Shown here: positions 20,915-32,034 of the stretch, one piece after another
How positions within the stretch are numbered: position 1 is the first letter of the stretch
How the letters are laid out: every line of letters begins with the position of its first letter
Assembly (NCBI RefSeq): GCF_900220975.1
Contig: NZ_OBQD01000004.1
Span: 307,234 to 371,233, forward strand
DNA: 64,000 nt
DNA from: Rhizobium subbaraonis
GTDB taxonomy: Bacteria > Pseudomonadota > Alphaproteobacteria > Rhizobiales > Rhizobiaceae
Direction of reading: 5' to 3'
Notes under the pieces: model-generated
What the model was told of the DNA's origin: nothing
Databases searched by the model: none
Seen by the model: only the letters and a program-made list of their open reading frames with translations
Translations under genes and position numbers: made by a program

Positions 20915-23900
20915 TTGCCCATTTCCAAAATCCTTGTCGCCAACCGTTCCGAAATTGCGATCCGCGTGTTCCGCGCGGCCAACGAGTTGGGTCTCAAAAC
21001 GGTTGCGATATGGGCTGAAGAGGACAAGCTGGCGCTGCATCGCTTCAAGGCGGACGAGAGCTATCAGGTCGGCCGGGGGCCGCATCTGCAAAAGGATCTC
21101 GGGCCAATCGAAAGCTATCTGTCGATCGATGAAGTGATCCGCGTGGCCAAGCTTTCGGGCGCGGACGCCATCCACCCGGGGTATGGCCTGCTGTCGGAGA
21201 GCCCGGAATTTGCCGAGGCCTGCGCTGTCGCCGGCATCACCTTCATCGGTCCAAAGCCGGAGACGATGCGCCAGCTCGGCAACAAGGTGGCGGCGCGCAA
21301 CCTCGCAATCTCGATCGGCGTGCCGGTCGTGCCGGCGACAGATCCGCTGCCGGACGACATGGCAGAAGTGGCGCGGATGGCCGAGCAGATCGGCTATCCG
21401 GTGATGCTGAAGGCGTCCTGGGGCGGCGGCGGGCGCGGCATGCGCGCGATCCGCGATCCGAAGGATCTTGCCCGCGAGGTGACGGAAGCCAAGCGCGAGG
21501 CGAAGGCCGCCTTCGGCAAGGACGAGGTCTATCTGGAAAAGCTGGTCGAGCGCGCCCGCCACGTCGAAAGCCAGATCCTCGGCGACACGCATGGCAATGC
21601 GGTGCATCTGTTCGAACGCGACTGCTCGATCCAGCGTCGCAACCAGAAGGTGGTCGAGCGCGCGCCGGCGCCCTACCTCACCGAGGCGCAGCGCCAGGAA
21701 CTGGCCGACTACTCGCTGAAGATCGCCCGGGCAACGAACTATGTCGGTGCGGGCACCGTCGAGTATCTGATGGATGCCGACACCGGCAAGTTCTACTTCA
21801 TCGAGGTCAATCCGCGCATCCAGGTCGAGCACACGGTCACCGAGGAGGTGACCGGCATCGACATCGTCAAGGCGCAGATCCATATCCTCGACGGCTTTGC
21901 GATCGGCACGCCGGAATCGGGCGTGCCAGCACAGGCGGACATCCGTCTCAACGGGCACGCGCTGCAGTGCCGCATCACGACCGAGGATCCCGAGCAGAAC
22001 TTCATCCCCGACTACGGGCGGATTACCGCCTATCGCGGCGCGACCGGCTTCGGCATCCGCCTCGATGGCGGCACGGCCTATTCGGGTGCGGTGATCACGC
22101 GCTTCTACGATCCGCTTTTGGAGAAGGTGACCGCCTGGGCGCCGACGCCGGAGGAGGCGATCCGTCGGATGGACCGGGCGCTGCGGGAGTTCCGCATCCG
22201 CGGGGTTGCGACCAACCTGACCTTCCTGGAAGCGATCATCGGGCATGAAAAGTTCCACGACAACAGCTACACGACCCGCTTCATCGATTCCACGCCGGAA
22301 CTCTTTGCCCAGGTCAAGCGCCAGGACCGTGCGACCAAGCTCCTGACCTATCTTGCCGACGTCACGGTCAACGGTCATCCGGAGGCGAAGGGCCGGCCGA
22401 AGCCGTCCGACGACATCGCTCCGCCGGTCGTGCCCTATTCTGAAGGACCGATTGCGGCGGGTACAAAGCAGAAGCTCGACCAACTCGGGCCGCAGAAGTT
22501 TGCCGAATGGATTCGCGGACAGAAGCAGGTGCTGCTCACCGACACGACCATGCGCGACGGGCACCAGTCGTTGCTGGCGACGCGCATGCGCACATACGAT
22601 ATCGCCCGCATCGCCGAGACCTATGCCCGCACCTTGCCGCAGCTGTTCTCGCTGGAATGCTGGGGCGGGGCGACGTTCGACGTGTCGATGCGCTTCCTGA
22701 CCGAGGATCCCTGGGAACGGCTCGCCATGATCCGCGAGGGCGCGCCGAACCTGCTCCTGCAGATGTTGCTGCGCGGCGCCAACGGCGTTGGGTACAAGAA
22801 CTACCCGGACAATGTGGTGAAGTACTTCGTCCGCCAGGCGGCAAGGGGCGGCATCGACGTGTTCCGCGTGTTTGACTGCCTGAACTGGGTGGAGAACATG
22901 CGCGTGTCGATGGACGCGGTGGCAGAGGAGAACAGGATCTGCGAGGCGGCGATCTGCTACACCGGCGACATCCTCAACGCCGCCCGCCCGAAATACGACC
23001 TGAAGTATTATGCCGCGCTTGCTTCCGAGCTGGAAGGGGCCGGGGCGCACATGATCGCGGTCAAGGACATGGCAGGTCTTCTCAAGCCGGCCGCTGCCCG
23101 CGTACTGTTCAAGGCGCTGCGCGAGGCGACAGACCTGCCGATCCACTTCCACACCCATGACACCTCGGGCATTGCGGCTGCTACCGTGCTCGCCGCGGTC
23201 GAGAGCGGCGTCGATGTCGTCGATGCGGCGATGGACGCGCTGTCCGGCAACACCTCGCAGCCCTGCCTCGGGTCGATCGTCGAGGCGCTGCGCGGTTCGG
23301 ATCGCGATCCCGGGCTCGACCCGGAATGGATCCGCCGCATCTCGTTCTACTGGGAGGCGGTTCGCCACCAGTACGCCGCCTTCGAGAGCGATCTCAAGGG
23401 GCCGGCATCGGAAGTCTACCTGCACGAGATGCCGGGCGGCCAGTTCACAAACCTCAAGGAGCAGGCGCGCTCGCTGGGGCTGGAGACGCGCTGGCATGAG
23501 GTGGCGCAGGCCTATGCTGACGCCAACCGCATGTTCGGCGACATCGTCAAGGTGACGCCGTCGTCGAAGGTCGTCGGCGACATGGCGCTGATGATGGTGA
23601 GCCAGGACCTGACCGTCGCCGACGTCGAGAACCCGGATAAGGACGTGTCCTTCCCTGAATCGGTCGTTTCGATGCTCAGGGGCGACCTCGGCCAGCCTCC
23701 GGGCGGATGGCCGAAGGCGCTGCAGGAGAAGGTGCTCAAGGGCGAGGCGTCCTATACCGCAGTACCGGGCTCGCTGCTGCCGCCGGCCGATCTCGAGGCC
23801 GAGCGCAAGGCGATCGAGACAAAGCTGGATCGCAAGGTCGACGATTTCGAATTCGCCTCCTACCTGATGTATCCCAAGGTCTTCACTGACTATGCGCAGG

Positions 23901-24370
23901 CTCACGAGACCTACGGGCCTGTCAGCGTGCTGCCGACACATGCCTATTTCTACGGGATCGCCCCGGGCGAGGAACTGTTCGCCGACATCGAAAAGGGCAA
24001 GACGCTGGTCGTGCTCAACCAGGCGCAGAGCGAGGCCGACGACAAGGGCATGGTCAAGGTGTTCTTCGAACTGAACGGCCAGCCGCGCCCCATCAAGGTG
24101 CCGGACCGCAACCGCGGGGCTTCCAGCGCCATCCGCCGCAAGGCGGAGGCCGGCAACGCCGCCCATCTCGGTGCGCCGATGCCCGGCGTCGTCTCGACCG
24201 TTGCGGTCGCTGCGGGACAGGCGGTCAAGGCCGGCGACGTTCTGCTCTCCATCGAAGCGATGAAGATGGAGACGGCCCTGCATGCCGAGAAGGACGGTAC
24301 GATCGCCGAGGTGCTGGTGCGCGCCGGCGACCAGATCGACGCTAAGGACCTGCTCATCGTTTTTGGCTGA
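20915..24370 (+). CDS. pyc: Pyruvate carboxylase
   Basis: Biotin- and ATP-dependent carboxylation of pyruvate to oxaloacetate, an anaplerotic step. The 1151-residue single chain has the full domain order: biotin carboxylase (1-450), carboxyltransferase beginning at DTTMRDGHQSLLATR (about 545), and C-terminal biotinyl domain with the acceptor lysine in EAMKMET (about 1113). I choose the TTG at 20915 because GAGGAG lies six bases upstream and translation then begins PISKILVANRSEIAIRV, as in rhizobial Pyc. A GTG at 20876 would add 13 residues without a ribosome-binding site. A strong terminator follows at 24415. Confidence 0.97.
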   Translation: MPISKILVANRSEIAIRVFRAANELGLKTVAIWAEEDKLALHRFKADESYQVGRGPHLQKDLGPIESYLSIDEVIRVAKLSGADAIHPGYGLLSESPEFAEACAVAGITFIGPKPETMRQLGNKVAARNLAISIGVPVVPATDPLPDDMAEVARMAEQIGYPVMLKASWGGGGRGMRAIRDPKDLAREVTEAKREAKAAFGKDEVYLEKLVERARHVESQILGDTHGNAVHLFERDCSIQRRNQKVVERAPAPYLTEAQRQELADYSLKIARATNYVGAGTVEYLMDADTGKFYFIEVNPRIQVEHTVTEEVTGIDIVKAQIHILDGFAIGTPESGVPAQADIRLNGHALQCRITTEDPEQNFIPDYGRITAYRGATGFGIRLDGGTAYSGAVITRFYDPLLEKVTAWAPTPEEAIRRMDRALREFRIRGVATNLTFLEAIIGHEKFHDNSYTTRFIDSTPELFAQVKRQDRATKLLTYLADVTVNGHPEAKGRPKPSDDIAPPVVPYSEGPIAAGTKQKLDQLGPQKFAEWIRGQKQVLLTDTTMRDGHQSLLATRMRTYDIARIAETYARTLPQLFSLECWGGATFDVSMRFLTEDPWERLAMIREGAPNLLLQMLLRGANGVGYKNYPDNVVKYFVRQAARGGIDVFRVFDCLNWVENMRVSMDAVAEENRICEAAICYTGDILNAARPKYDLKYYAALASELEGAGAHMIAVKDMAGLLKPAAARVLFKALREATDLPIHFHTHDTSGIAAATVLAAVESGVDVVDAAMDALSGNTSQPCLGSIVEALRGSDRDPGLDPEWIRRISFYWEAVRHQYAAFESDLKGPASEVYLHEMPGGQFTNLKEQARSLGLETRWHEVAQAYADANRMFGDIVKVTPSSKVVGDMALMMVSQDLTVADVENPDKDVSFPESVVSMLRGDLGQPPGGWPKALQEKVLKGEASYTAVPGSLLPPADLEAERKAIETKLDRKVDDFEFASYLMYPKVFTDYAQAHETYGPVSVLPTHAYFYGIAPGEELFADIEKGKTLVVLNQAQSEADDKGMVKVFFELNGQPRPIKVPDRNRGASSAIRRKAEAGNAAHLGAPMPGVVSTVAVAAGQAVKAGDVLLSIEAMKMETALHAEKDGTIAEVLVRAGDQIDAKDLLIVFG

Positions 24371-24414
24371 TGGCAGCATCTTCGCCGGCCGATCGAGGCT
24401 GCGCCCCGAAATGG

Positions 24415-24440
24415 AAAATCCCTCCTAATGAGGGATTTTT
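24415..24440 (+). terminator. Rho-independent terminator after pyc
   Basis: AAAATCCCTC (24415-24424) pairs perfectly with GAGGGATTTT (24430-24439) around a five-base loop and ends in a run of T residues, 45 bp after the pyc stop. Confidence 0.9.
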
Positions 24441-24556
24441 GCCGCATTGGCTCCGGCTGCGAGGCTCGCTCGCGGCGTTGGGACCGTTTTTCGATCGCGA
24501 GCAGCCGGCCTGGCCCTCGCCGATGCCTTTTGGTTGATTCTGTGGTAGCTGCGACA

Positions 24557-25111
24557 ATGCCCTATGCCATTCGTACCGCCGAAGCCGGCGATGTTCCCGC
24601 CATTGCCGGTATCTACCGGGAGTCCGTTCTGCACGGCGTCGCCTCCTACGAGATCGAGCCGCCAACGCTTGCGGAGATGCACGATCGCTTTTCGGCGATC
24701 TCGTCGGCCGGATACCCTTACATTGCTGCCGTCGACAGGGGCGGGATAGTGCTGGGCTATGCCTATGCGTCCGCATTCCGCACCCGTCCGGCCTATCGCT
24801 GGCTGGTGGAGGACTCGATCTACCTGGCGCCCGAGGCGCGGGGCCGCGGCATCGGCGGGGCGTTGCTCTCCGAACTGATCACACGCTGCACTGTCCTCGG
24901 TTTCCGGCAGATGGTGGCGGTCATCGGCGGGGCGCACCCTGCTTCGGTGGCGGTTCACCGCGCGGCGGGTTTCGAGCATGGCGGGCTGATGAAGGCGACC
25001 GGTTTCAAGCACGGCCGCTGGCTCGATACCGTGATCATGCAGCGGGCGCTTGGCGAGGGAGCCAGCACCGATCCGGTGCCTGACGTTCCCTTGGCGCCTG
25101 CCAAAAGCTGA
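24557..25111 (+). CDS. GNAT N-acetyltransferase, phosphinothricin-acetyltransferase-like
   Basis: A 184-residue cytosolic acetyl-CoA-dependent acetyltransferase. IRTAEAGDVPAIAGIYRESV at the N-terminus and the acetyl-CoA loop ARGRGIGGALLSELI (about residues 95-110), followed by VIGGAHPASVAVHRAAGFEHGG, match the Pat/Bar-like branch of GNATs, whose members acetylate phosphinothricin, methionine sulfone or related amino acids. The ATG at 24557 is preferred; an in-frame ATG at 24428 lies inside the pyc terminator and would add 43 unrelated residues. The natural substrate is unknown, and no neighbour indicates one. Confidence 0.82.
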   Translation: MPYAIRTAEAGDVPAIAGIYRESVLHGVASYEIEPPTLAEMHDRFSAISSAGYPYIAAVDRGGIVLGYAYASAFRTRPAYRWLVEDSIYLAPEARGRGIGGALLSELITRCTVLGFRQMVAVIGGAHPASVAVHRAAGFEHGGLMKATGFKHGRWLDTVIMQRALGEGASTDPVPDVPLAPAKS

Positions 25112-25223
25112 GGGCATGGACGTCCGGCGCAACGCTCGGCAATCGCCCCCCGCAATTGCGAAACTTGGCAAGCGGGCGTGAAGGCCTTATCCATCCGCAG
25201 CAAGCCGCCGTTACGGCCTTTGG

Positions 25224-26387
25224 ATGGAAACGATGACGATCGACGTGCAACTGAGTTTCGTGAAGGTGGCCGAGGATTGCGGCATCGTGCGCGACGCGCC
25301 GCTGCCGCCGGCGTTCAGGGACAAGGCCTACAACGCCCTCTACGACTTCGAGACGCTGTTTTACGACGTCTACCGCTGCGGGGAGTACACCGTCCTTCAG
25401 GGGCCGCCGCTGTTCAACCTCCAGGACCATCTGGCGGCGACGGAGTTTTACGCCGATTTCACCAGAAGCGGCGGGTCTTTCATGGACAGGTCGTCAGGGG
25501 TGGAGTTTTGGCTGAAGGGCGATCGGCGCGATATCATGATCGACGGTCGCCTCGGCCGGCTGACGGCGAGGGTGCAGCCGGATCTCGGTCATGTCTTTCG
25601 CAAGAAGCGCGTTCTCTTCACCCTGTCCAAGGACAACGACGTGCAGTGGATCAAGGACTGGGTGCAGTTCCATGTCCGCATTCACGGTGCTGATGCCGTG
25701 CTGCTCTACGACAATGCGTCCACCGCCTACGGCGCGCAGGAACTGGAAGCAGAGCTCCAGCGGACCTTTCCCGGCGTCACCGTCTGTGTCGTCAACTGGA
25801 ACTTCAAGTTCGGCCCGCGTGTGTGGCGCAGGCGCGATGCGAGCGGCAACGAGGTGCGAATCAGCTCGAAGTTCTGTCAGGCGGGCGCCCTGCAGCACGC
25901 CCGGTTCCGCTTTCTGCAAAAGGCCAGGAGTGTTCTTAACTGCGATATCGACGAACTGGTGTTGCCGTCGCGGGCCGGCGGGTCGGTCTTCAAGGCGGCG
26001 GAAACGTCGCTGCTCGGCGCCGTTCATTTTCGCGGCCGGTGGATTGGCGATGCCGGCGCCGGTCGTGGCCAGGAGGTCCCGCGCCACGGGGATTTCGCCC
26101 GCTACGATGCCGGGGACAAGGTCGGATGCCCGCAGAAATGGGCCGTCGTGCCGTGGCGATGCACCAGGGCGATGACGTGGTCTGCCCACCGGGTCAAGGG
26201 GCTGGAAAACTACTTCACCCGTTCAAATCGATTCGCCTACGGCCATTTCAGTGAAATCACCACGAACTGGAAATACAACAGGACCGCGCGCAAGGCGCCG
26301 GCCGATATCTCCCGCTATCAGGTGGACGATGCGCTCCTGCAAGCGATGCGAACGGCCGGTCTTCGGGGCGCGCTTCTCCCGGCGTGA
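25224..26387 (+). CDS. Putative glycosyltransferase of the GT92/GT2-like group
   Basis: A 387-residue protein without signal peptide or membrane segments. Residues around 130-175 (LFTLSKDNDVQWIKDWVQFH, then LLYDNAS) and the acidic NCDIDELVLP near residue 240, a DXD-like metal/nucleotide-sugar site, match the glycosyltransferase group annotated as GT92-like or Glyco_tranf_2_4, often found in rhizobial surface-polysaccharide loci. The late segment RSNRFAYGHFSEITTNWKY is also typical. The first 100 residues show nothing I recognise. An ATG at 25233 has the better ribosome-binding site (GGAAA) and may be the true start. No other polysaccharide gene is adjacent, so the acceptor is unknown. Confidence 0.68.
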   Translation: METMTIDVQLSFVKVAEDCGIVRDAPLPPAFRDKAYNALYDFETLFYDVYRCGEYTVLQGPPLFNLQDHLAATEFYADFTRSGGSFMDRSSGVEFWLKGDRRDIMIDGRLGRLTARVQPDLGHVFRKKRVLFTLSKDNDVQWIKDWVQFHVRIHGADAVLLYDNASTAYGAQELEAELQRTFPGVTVCVVNWNFKFGPRVWRRRDASGNEVRISSKFCQAGALQHARFRFLQKARSVLNCDIDELVLPSRAGGSVFKAAETSLLGAVHFRGRWIGDAGAGRGQEVPRHGDFARYDAGDKVGCPQKWAVVPWRCTRAMTWSAHRVKGLENYFTRSNRFAYGHFSEITTNWKYNRTARKAPADISRYQVDDALLQAMRTAGLRGALLPA

Positions 26388-26404
26388 ACCGCCGGCCGAG
26401 ATCG

Positions 26405-26800
26405 TTACGTTTCGACCAGCTTCAGGACCTTGTCGAAGACCTTCAGCACCTGCTGCAATTCACGGCCCCGCTTGAGGATCAGGCCGTGGGTGTTGACGAC
26501 GCTGTAGGCGCCCTGCCTGGTGGCGAGCTTGGGGTTCTTCTCGACGCGGTAGAGCGGCATTTCGCCCGAGCGCTTGAAAATCGAGAACACTGCCTTTTCG
26601 GGGCTATGGTCGATCGCGTAGTCACGCCACTCGCCTTCCCCGACCATCCGTCCGTAGATCCTCAGGATCAGGTCCAGTTCCTTGCGGTGGAATGTGACCG
26701 GAAGCGGGTCCTTGTTGCTGCGATAGTCCCGGAGATCGACGACCACGTTCGACCTCTGGGCGGCAGCTTCTCCCGGCGGCAAATCCGGCTGGTCTGTCAT
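26405..26800 (-). CDS. DUF2794 conserved protein
   Basis: A 131-residue protein from the ATG at 26800, which has GGAGAA upstream; an ATG at 26827 has none. It matches the DUF2794 family of Alphaproteobacteria: VVVDLRDYRSNKDPLPVTFHRKEL, the central LILRIYGRMVGEGEWRDYAID, and the basic C-terminal KRGRELQQVLKVFDKVLKL. No signal peptide or membrane helix. Function is unknown for the whole family. It is convergent with the glycosyltransferase gene (17 bp apart). Confidence 0.85.
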   Translation of the reverse strand: MTDQPDLPPGEAAAQRSNVVVDLRDYRSNKDPLPVTFHRKELDLILRIYGRMVGEGEWRDYAIDHSPEKAVFSIFKRSGEMPLYRVEKNPKLATRQGAYSVVNTHGLILKRGRELQQVLKVFDKVLKLVET

Positions 26801-27287
26801 CGATTCTCCGCACTTCGTCGATGTCATTTCGATGACAGTGTGCCCTAGCTGGGCGGAAATGCAAGCATGGAGACCGGCCGTCAGAGGGCGCGGCGACGGC
26901 GGTTCGCGGCAAGCGGTTCAATTTTCCAGTGGAATTTTTTCGCTGGCGGACGAAGCGGTTCGCGTCGCGATTTCGTGCATATCGGGCACTGTGTGCGGTT
27001 TCGAAACAGGCCGAGCGTACCGTTGTTAACCACTACGGCACGGCAAAAAGCGAACTTGCCCCATTTCAGACAAATCCGCGCCCCATTTTTCAGAGAAAGT
27101 TTCTTCGCTGTCCCGCAGCCGACCGCTTTGCATGTGCGGGAAATCGGTCGGCCTTAGGGGATTTGCGTCGAAGCTTTTCCTGTATTCCGTTGCCGGATGC
27201 TTCGTCAAGGTCCGGTCCGGCGTGTCTTCGAACCCTCAAGCCCCAGCCCCTCGAAGATCCCGGTCCGGACCCCTCCATCCTTGACAA
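26801..27287. other. 487-bp non-coding gap with short direct repeats and a hairpin
   Basis: No credible gene: the open frame at 26929-27498 on the plus strand overlaps the DUF1223 gene and has no recognisable sequence. The stretch includes a direct repeat of GCCCCATTTCAGA (27058-27070) with GCCCCATTTTTCAGA (27080-27094), and an inverted repeat GCCGACCG (27118-27125) with CGGTCGGC (27145-27152). It lies upstream of the DUF2794 gene and downstream of the DUF1223 gene, so it may contain the DUF2794 promoter and leader. Confidence 0.5.
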
Positions 27288-28058
27288 TCACTTTCGGTTC
27301 GCTGTCTGCGGCAGCTTCGGCGTCATGACGGTCGCCCCCAAAATGGCGCCCGGCGTGTCTGCCGCCTTCATCCGCTGCAGGAGGATTGCGCATCCACCCG
27401 TTCCCTTCTGGTGCAGGATGCTTGCGGGCAGTACCAGGGTCGTCTCCTTGCCTTCCCACATGCCGATCGTCTCCATGTCGGTGACGGCGTGCCAGTAGGA
27501 AACCCTCCGTCCGCGATTTTCGCCTTCCTTGATCTCCACCGACTGCGGGTCGTTGAAGTAGGCGACCATCACATTGGCCTTGCCGTGGCCGCTGCCGATC
27601 CGGATGCGGATTTCGTCCTGAACGATGTCTGCGGATACGTCCACCGATAGCCCCCGCCCTTGCGTGCTCAGGGTCTCGATCTGGTCGCGGATCTGGCCCA
27701 GTTCACCGCCGTTGACGTGTTCGCGCCCGTTGATCACCGCCTGAGGCGTGTAGACGCTGCTGCGGCCGAACATGCGCGCATAGGAATACTGGCGCTCCGT
27801 GTTCTCCTTGCTGGAGAGCGTGTCGGCCCAGCCGAGATAGTTCCAGTAGTCGACGTGATAGGCCAGGGCGACGACGTCGCCGTCGCGGATCAATGTTTCC
27901 AGCGCCTGGTCTGCCTTGGGACAGGACGAGCATCCCTGGCTGGTGAACAGTTCGACGATGCCCTTCGGCTGCTTCGGTTCCTGTGCCAGCGCGCCGGTGG
28001 CCGACGGCAGGGCCGCCAGCAAGCTCGTAACACAACCTATGATCAGCAGTCGGGGCAT
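27288..28058 (-). CDS. Secreted DUF1223 thioredoxin-like protein
   Basis: A 256-residue exported protein. Residues 1-25 form a signal peptide ending ALA-QE. The mature part begins KGIVELFTSQGCSSCPKAD, with a CxxC pair at C43/C46 in the position of a thioredoxin active site, followed by VVALAYHVDYWNYLGW, which is characteristic of DUF1223. The likely location is the periplasm and a redox role is plausible, but no substrate is known. It precedes nothing on its own strand for 487 bp and sits downstream of acnA, separated by the acnA terminator. Confidence 0.85.
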   Translation of the reverse strand: MPRLLIIGCVTSLLAALPSATGALAQEPKQPKGIVELFTSQGCSSCPKADQALETLIRDGDVVALAYHVDYWNYLGWADTLSSKENTERQYSYARMFGRSSVYTPQAVINGREHVNGGELGQIRDQIETLSTQGRGLSVDVSADIVQDEIRIRIGSGHGKANVMVAYFNDPQSVEIKEGENRGRRVSYWHAVTDMETIGMWEGKETTLVLPASILHQKGTGGCAILLQRMKAADTPGAILGATVMTPKLPQTANRK

Positions 28059-28172
28059 GTGTTGTTCCGGGAAATTCAGGCGAAGTGCCTGTTGTCGGCA
28101 ATCGTCATACCCGCTCGGACAGTCAACAGGAAGTCACGATGGAGTGAGACTCAAGGTCTCGGAAGTATGGCC

Positions 28173-28205
28173 CAAAAAGAAATGCCGGGGCAACTGCCCC
28201 GGCAT
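28173..28205 (-). terminator. Rho-independent terminator of acnA
   Basis: On the minus strand ATGCCGGGGCA (28205-28195) pairs perfectly with TGCCCCGGCAT (28192-28182) around a two-base loop and is followed by TTTCTTTTT. It lies 26 bp past the acnA stop. Confidence 0.92.
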
Positions 28206-28231
28206 CTCATCGCCCAGTCATCCTGTCGAAA

Positions 28232-30925
<2,694 letters not shown>

Positions 30926-31012
30926 TTTGTACCCCGTTCCGTCTGGTCGCCAAAAGCTGACGTACGAACGCCCGTGCGCCTGGGAAGCGCGAAATGGGAT
31001 GCGGGTGCGGCC

Positions 31013-31037
31013 ATTTCCGCTGTCCGTACGCGGAAAT
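31013..31037 (-). promoter_or_regulatory. Inverted repeat in the acnA upstream region
   Basis: ATTTCCGC (31013-31020) and GCGGAAAT (31030-31037) are perfect eight-base arms with a nine-base spacer, 88 bp before the acnA start. It could be a leader hairpin or a protein site; the sequence does not decide. Confidence 0.4.
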
Positions 31038-31095
31038 CATTCCGGGTTCGGCGCTTGGATGAAAATCACGCCGACCGCTGGCGTGTTGCCGGCCT

Positions 31096-31112
31096 TATAG
31101 ATAATTTCTAAG
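31096..31112. promoter_or_regulatory. Irr-box (iron control element)-like sequence between acnA and ccmA
   Basis: TATAGATAATTTCTAAG matches 11 of 14 specified positions of the rhizobial Irr box as I recall it (TTTAGAA-N3-TTCTAAA). It lies in the divergent region of acnA and the ccm operon, 82 bp before ccmA. Irr controls iron- and haem-related genes in Rhizobiales, and both flanking units are of that kind. Confidence 0.5.
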
Positions 31113-31193
31113 GAACGATCCAGAGCGCCGATGTATGGATCGGGAGAATTTTTTTGCAGTGCGACCAAGGTCGTAAAGGGAAAGTGAAAGCCG

Positions 31194-31841
31194 ATGCGCC
31201 TCGTTGCCGAGGGCCTGAGTGCGAGACGGGGCGAAGACCTGATCTTCCGGGATGTGTCGTTTGACATCGGCGTCGGCGAGACGCTGGTTGTGAAGGGGCC
31301 GAACGGGTCCGGCAAGTCGACCCTGCTGCGGGTGGTCGCCGGCCTGCTGCCGCGCGAATCCGGCAAGATCATGCTTGCCGGCGGCGAGGGGCAAGGCTTC
31401 GACACCGTTGCCGGCGCCTGCCACTATCTCGGCCATCGCAACGCGATGAAACGGGAGCTGACGGTCGAGGAGAACCTGCGCTTCTGGAAGGACTTCCTCG
31501 GTGATTCGGACGGCGGCGCCGGCGTCGCGATCGATGAGGCGGCAGACGCCGTCGGCCTCGGCAGCATCCTGCACCTGCCCTTCGGTTACCTCTCCGCCGG
31601 CCAGCAGCGGCGCATGGCCATGGCGAAGCTGCTCGTCGCCTGGCGGCCGGTGTGGATCCTCGACGAGCCGACCGCGGCGCTGGACGCCGCAGCCGAGGCA
31701 ATGTTCGCGGGGCTGGTCAAGGGGCATCTCTCGCGCGGCGGGCTGGCCCTGGCCGCGACGCACCAGCCGCTGGGGCTGGGGGCGGTAAACGAGCTGCACA
31801 TGAAGGGCTTTGCCGTGGATTCCGCGGAGGCCTGGGCGTGA
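31194..31841 (+). CDS. ccmA: Cytochrome c maturation ABC exporter, ATP-binding subunit
   Basis: A 215-residue ABC ATPase that works with CcmB/CcmC in the inner membrane to release haem-loaded CcmE during cytochrome c maturation. It has Walker A GPNGSGKS at residues 35-42, signature LSAGQQRRMAMAKLL and Walker B WILDEPTAALD, and the short length typical of CcmA. It is the first gene of a plus-strand ccmABCDG cluster, divergent from acnA. Unusually, 193 bp of palindromic non-coding DNA separate it from ccmB. Confidence 0.95.
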   Translation: MRLVAEGLSARRGEDLIFRDVSFDIGVGETLVVKGPNGSGKSTLLRVVAGLLPRESGKIMLAGGEGQGFDTVAGACHYLGHRNAMKRELTVEENLRFWKDFLGDSDGGAGVAIDEAADAVGLGSILHLPFGYLSAGQQRRMAMAKLLVAWRPVWILDEPTAALDAAAEAMFAGLVKGHLSRGGLALAATHQPLGLGAVNELHMKGFAVDSAEAWA

Positions 31842-32034
31842 GGACTGTCTTATTTGGCGCATCGGCCGGCAAAAGGAATTTGACCCTGACCGCGACCCGC
31901 GTCCCGAAGGGGGGGAGAGGGGGTAGCGAATACGCCGCCGGCAGTCGCTTTTTTCGCCGCTGGCGGGGAAAATGTGCCGGCGGTCGGATAAAGGGCCGGT
32001 GCGGCTCAGTGCGGATTCGCGAAAGGACGCGGGC
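31842..32034. repeat. Palindromic spacer between ccmA and ccmB, possible intergenic repeat element
   Basis: A 193-bp gap inside an otherwise tight operon. CCGCCGGCA (31935-31943) and TGCCGGCGG (31975-31983) are perfect nine-base arms, and the region between contains the smaller inverted motif CGCCGCTGGCG. A G-rich AGGGGGGAGAGGGGGT tract precedes it. This looks like a REP- or RIME-type intergenic palindrome that entered the operon; no second copy is obvious in the window, so repeat status is unproven. Confidence 0.4.

Noticed and set aside
20846-24379. 1177-codon minus-strand open frame covering all of pyc
   Set aside because: Exact antisense of pyruvate carboxylase, whose three domains are intact on the plus strand.
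26929-27498. 189-codon plus-strand open frame in the gap after DUF2794
   Set aside because: Half of it runs antisense through the DUF1223 gene, no family resemblance, and no ribosome-binding site.
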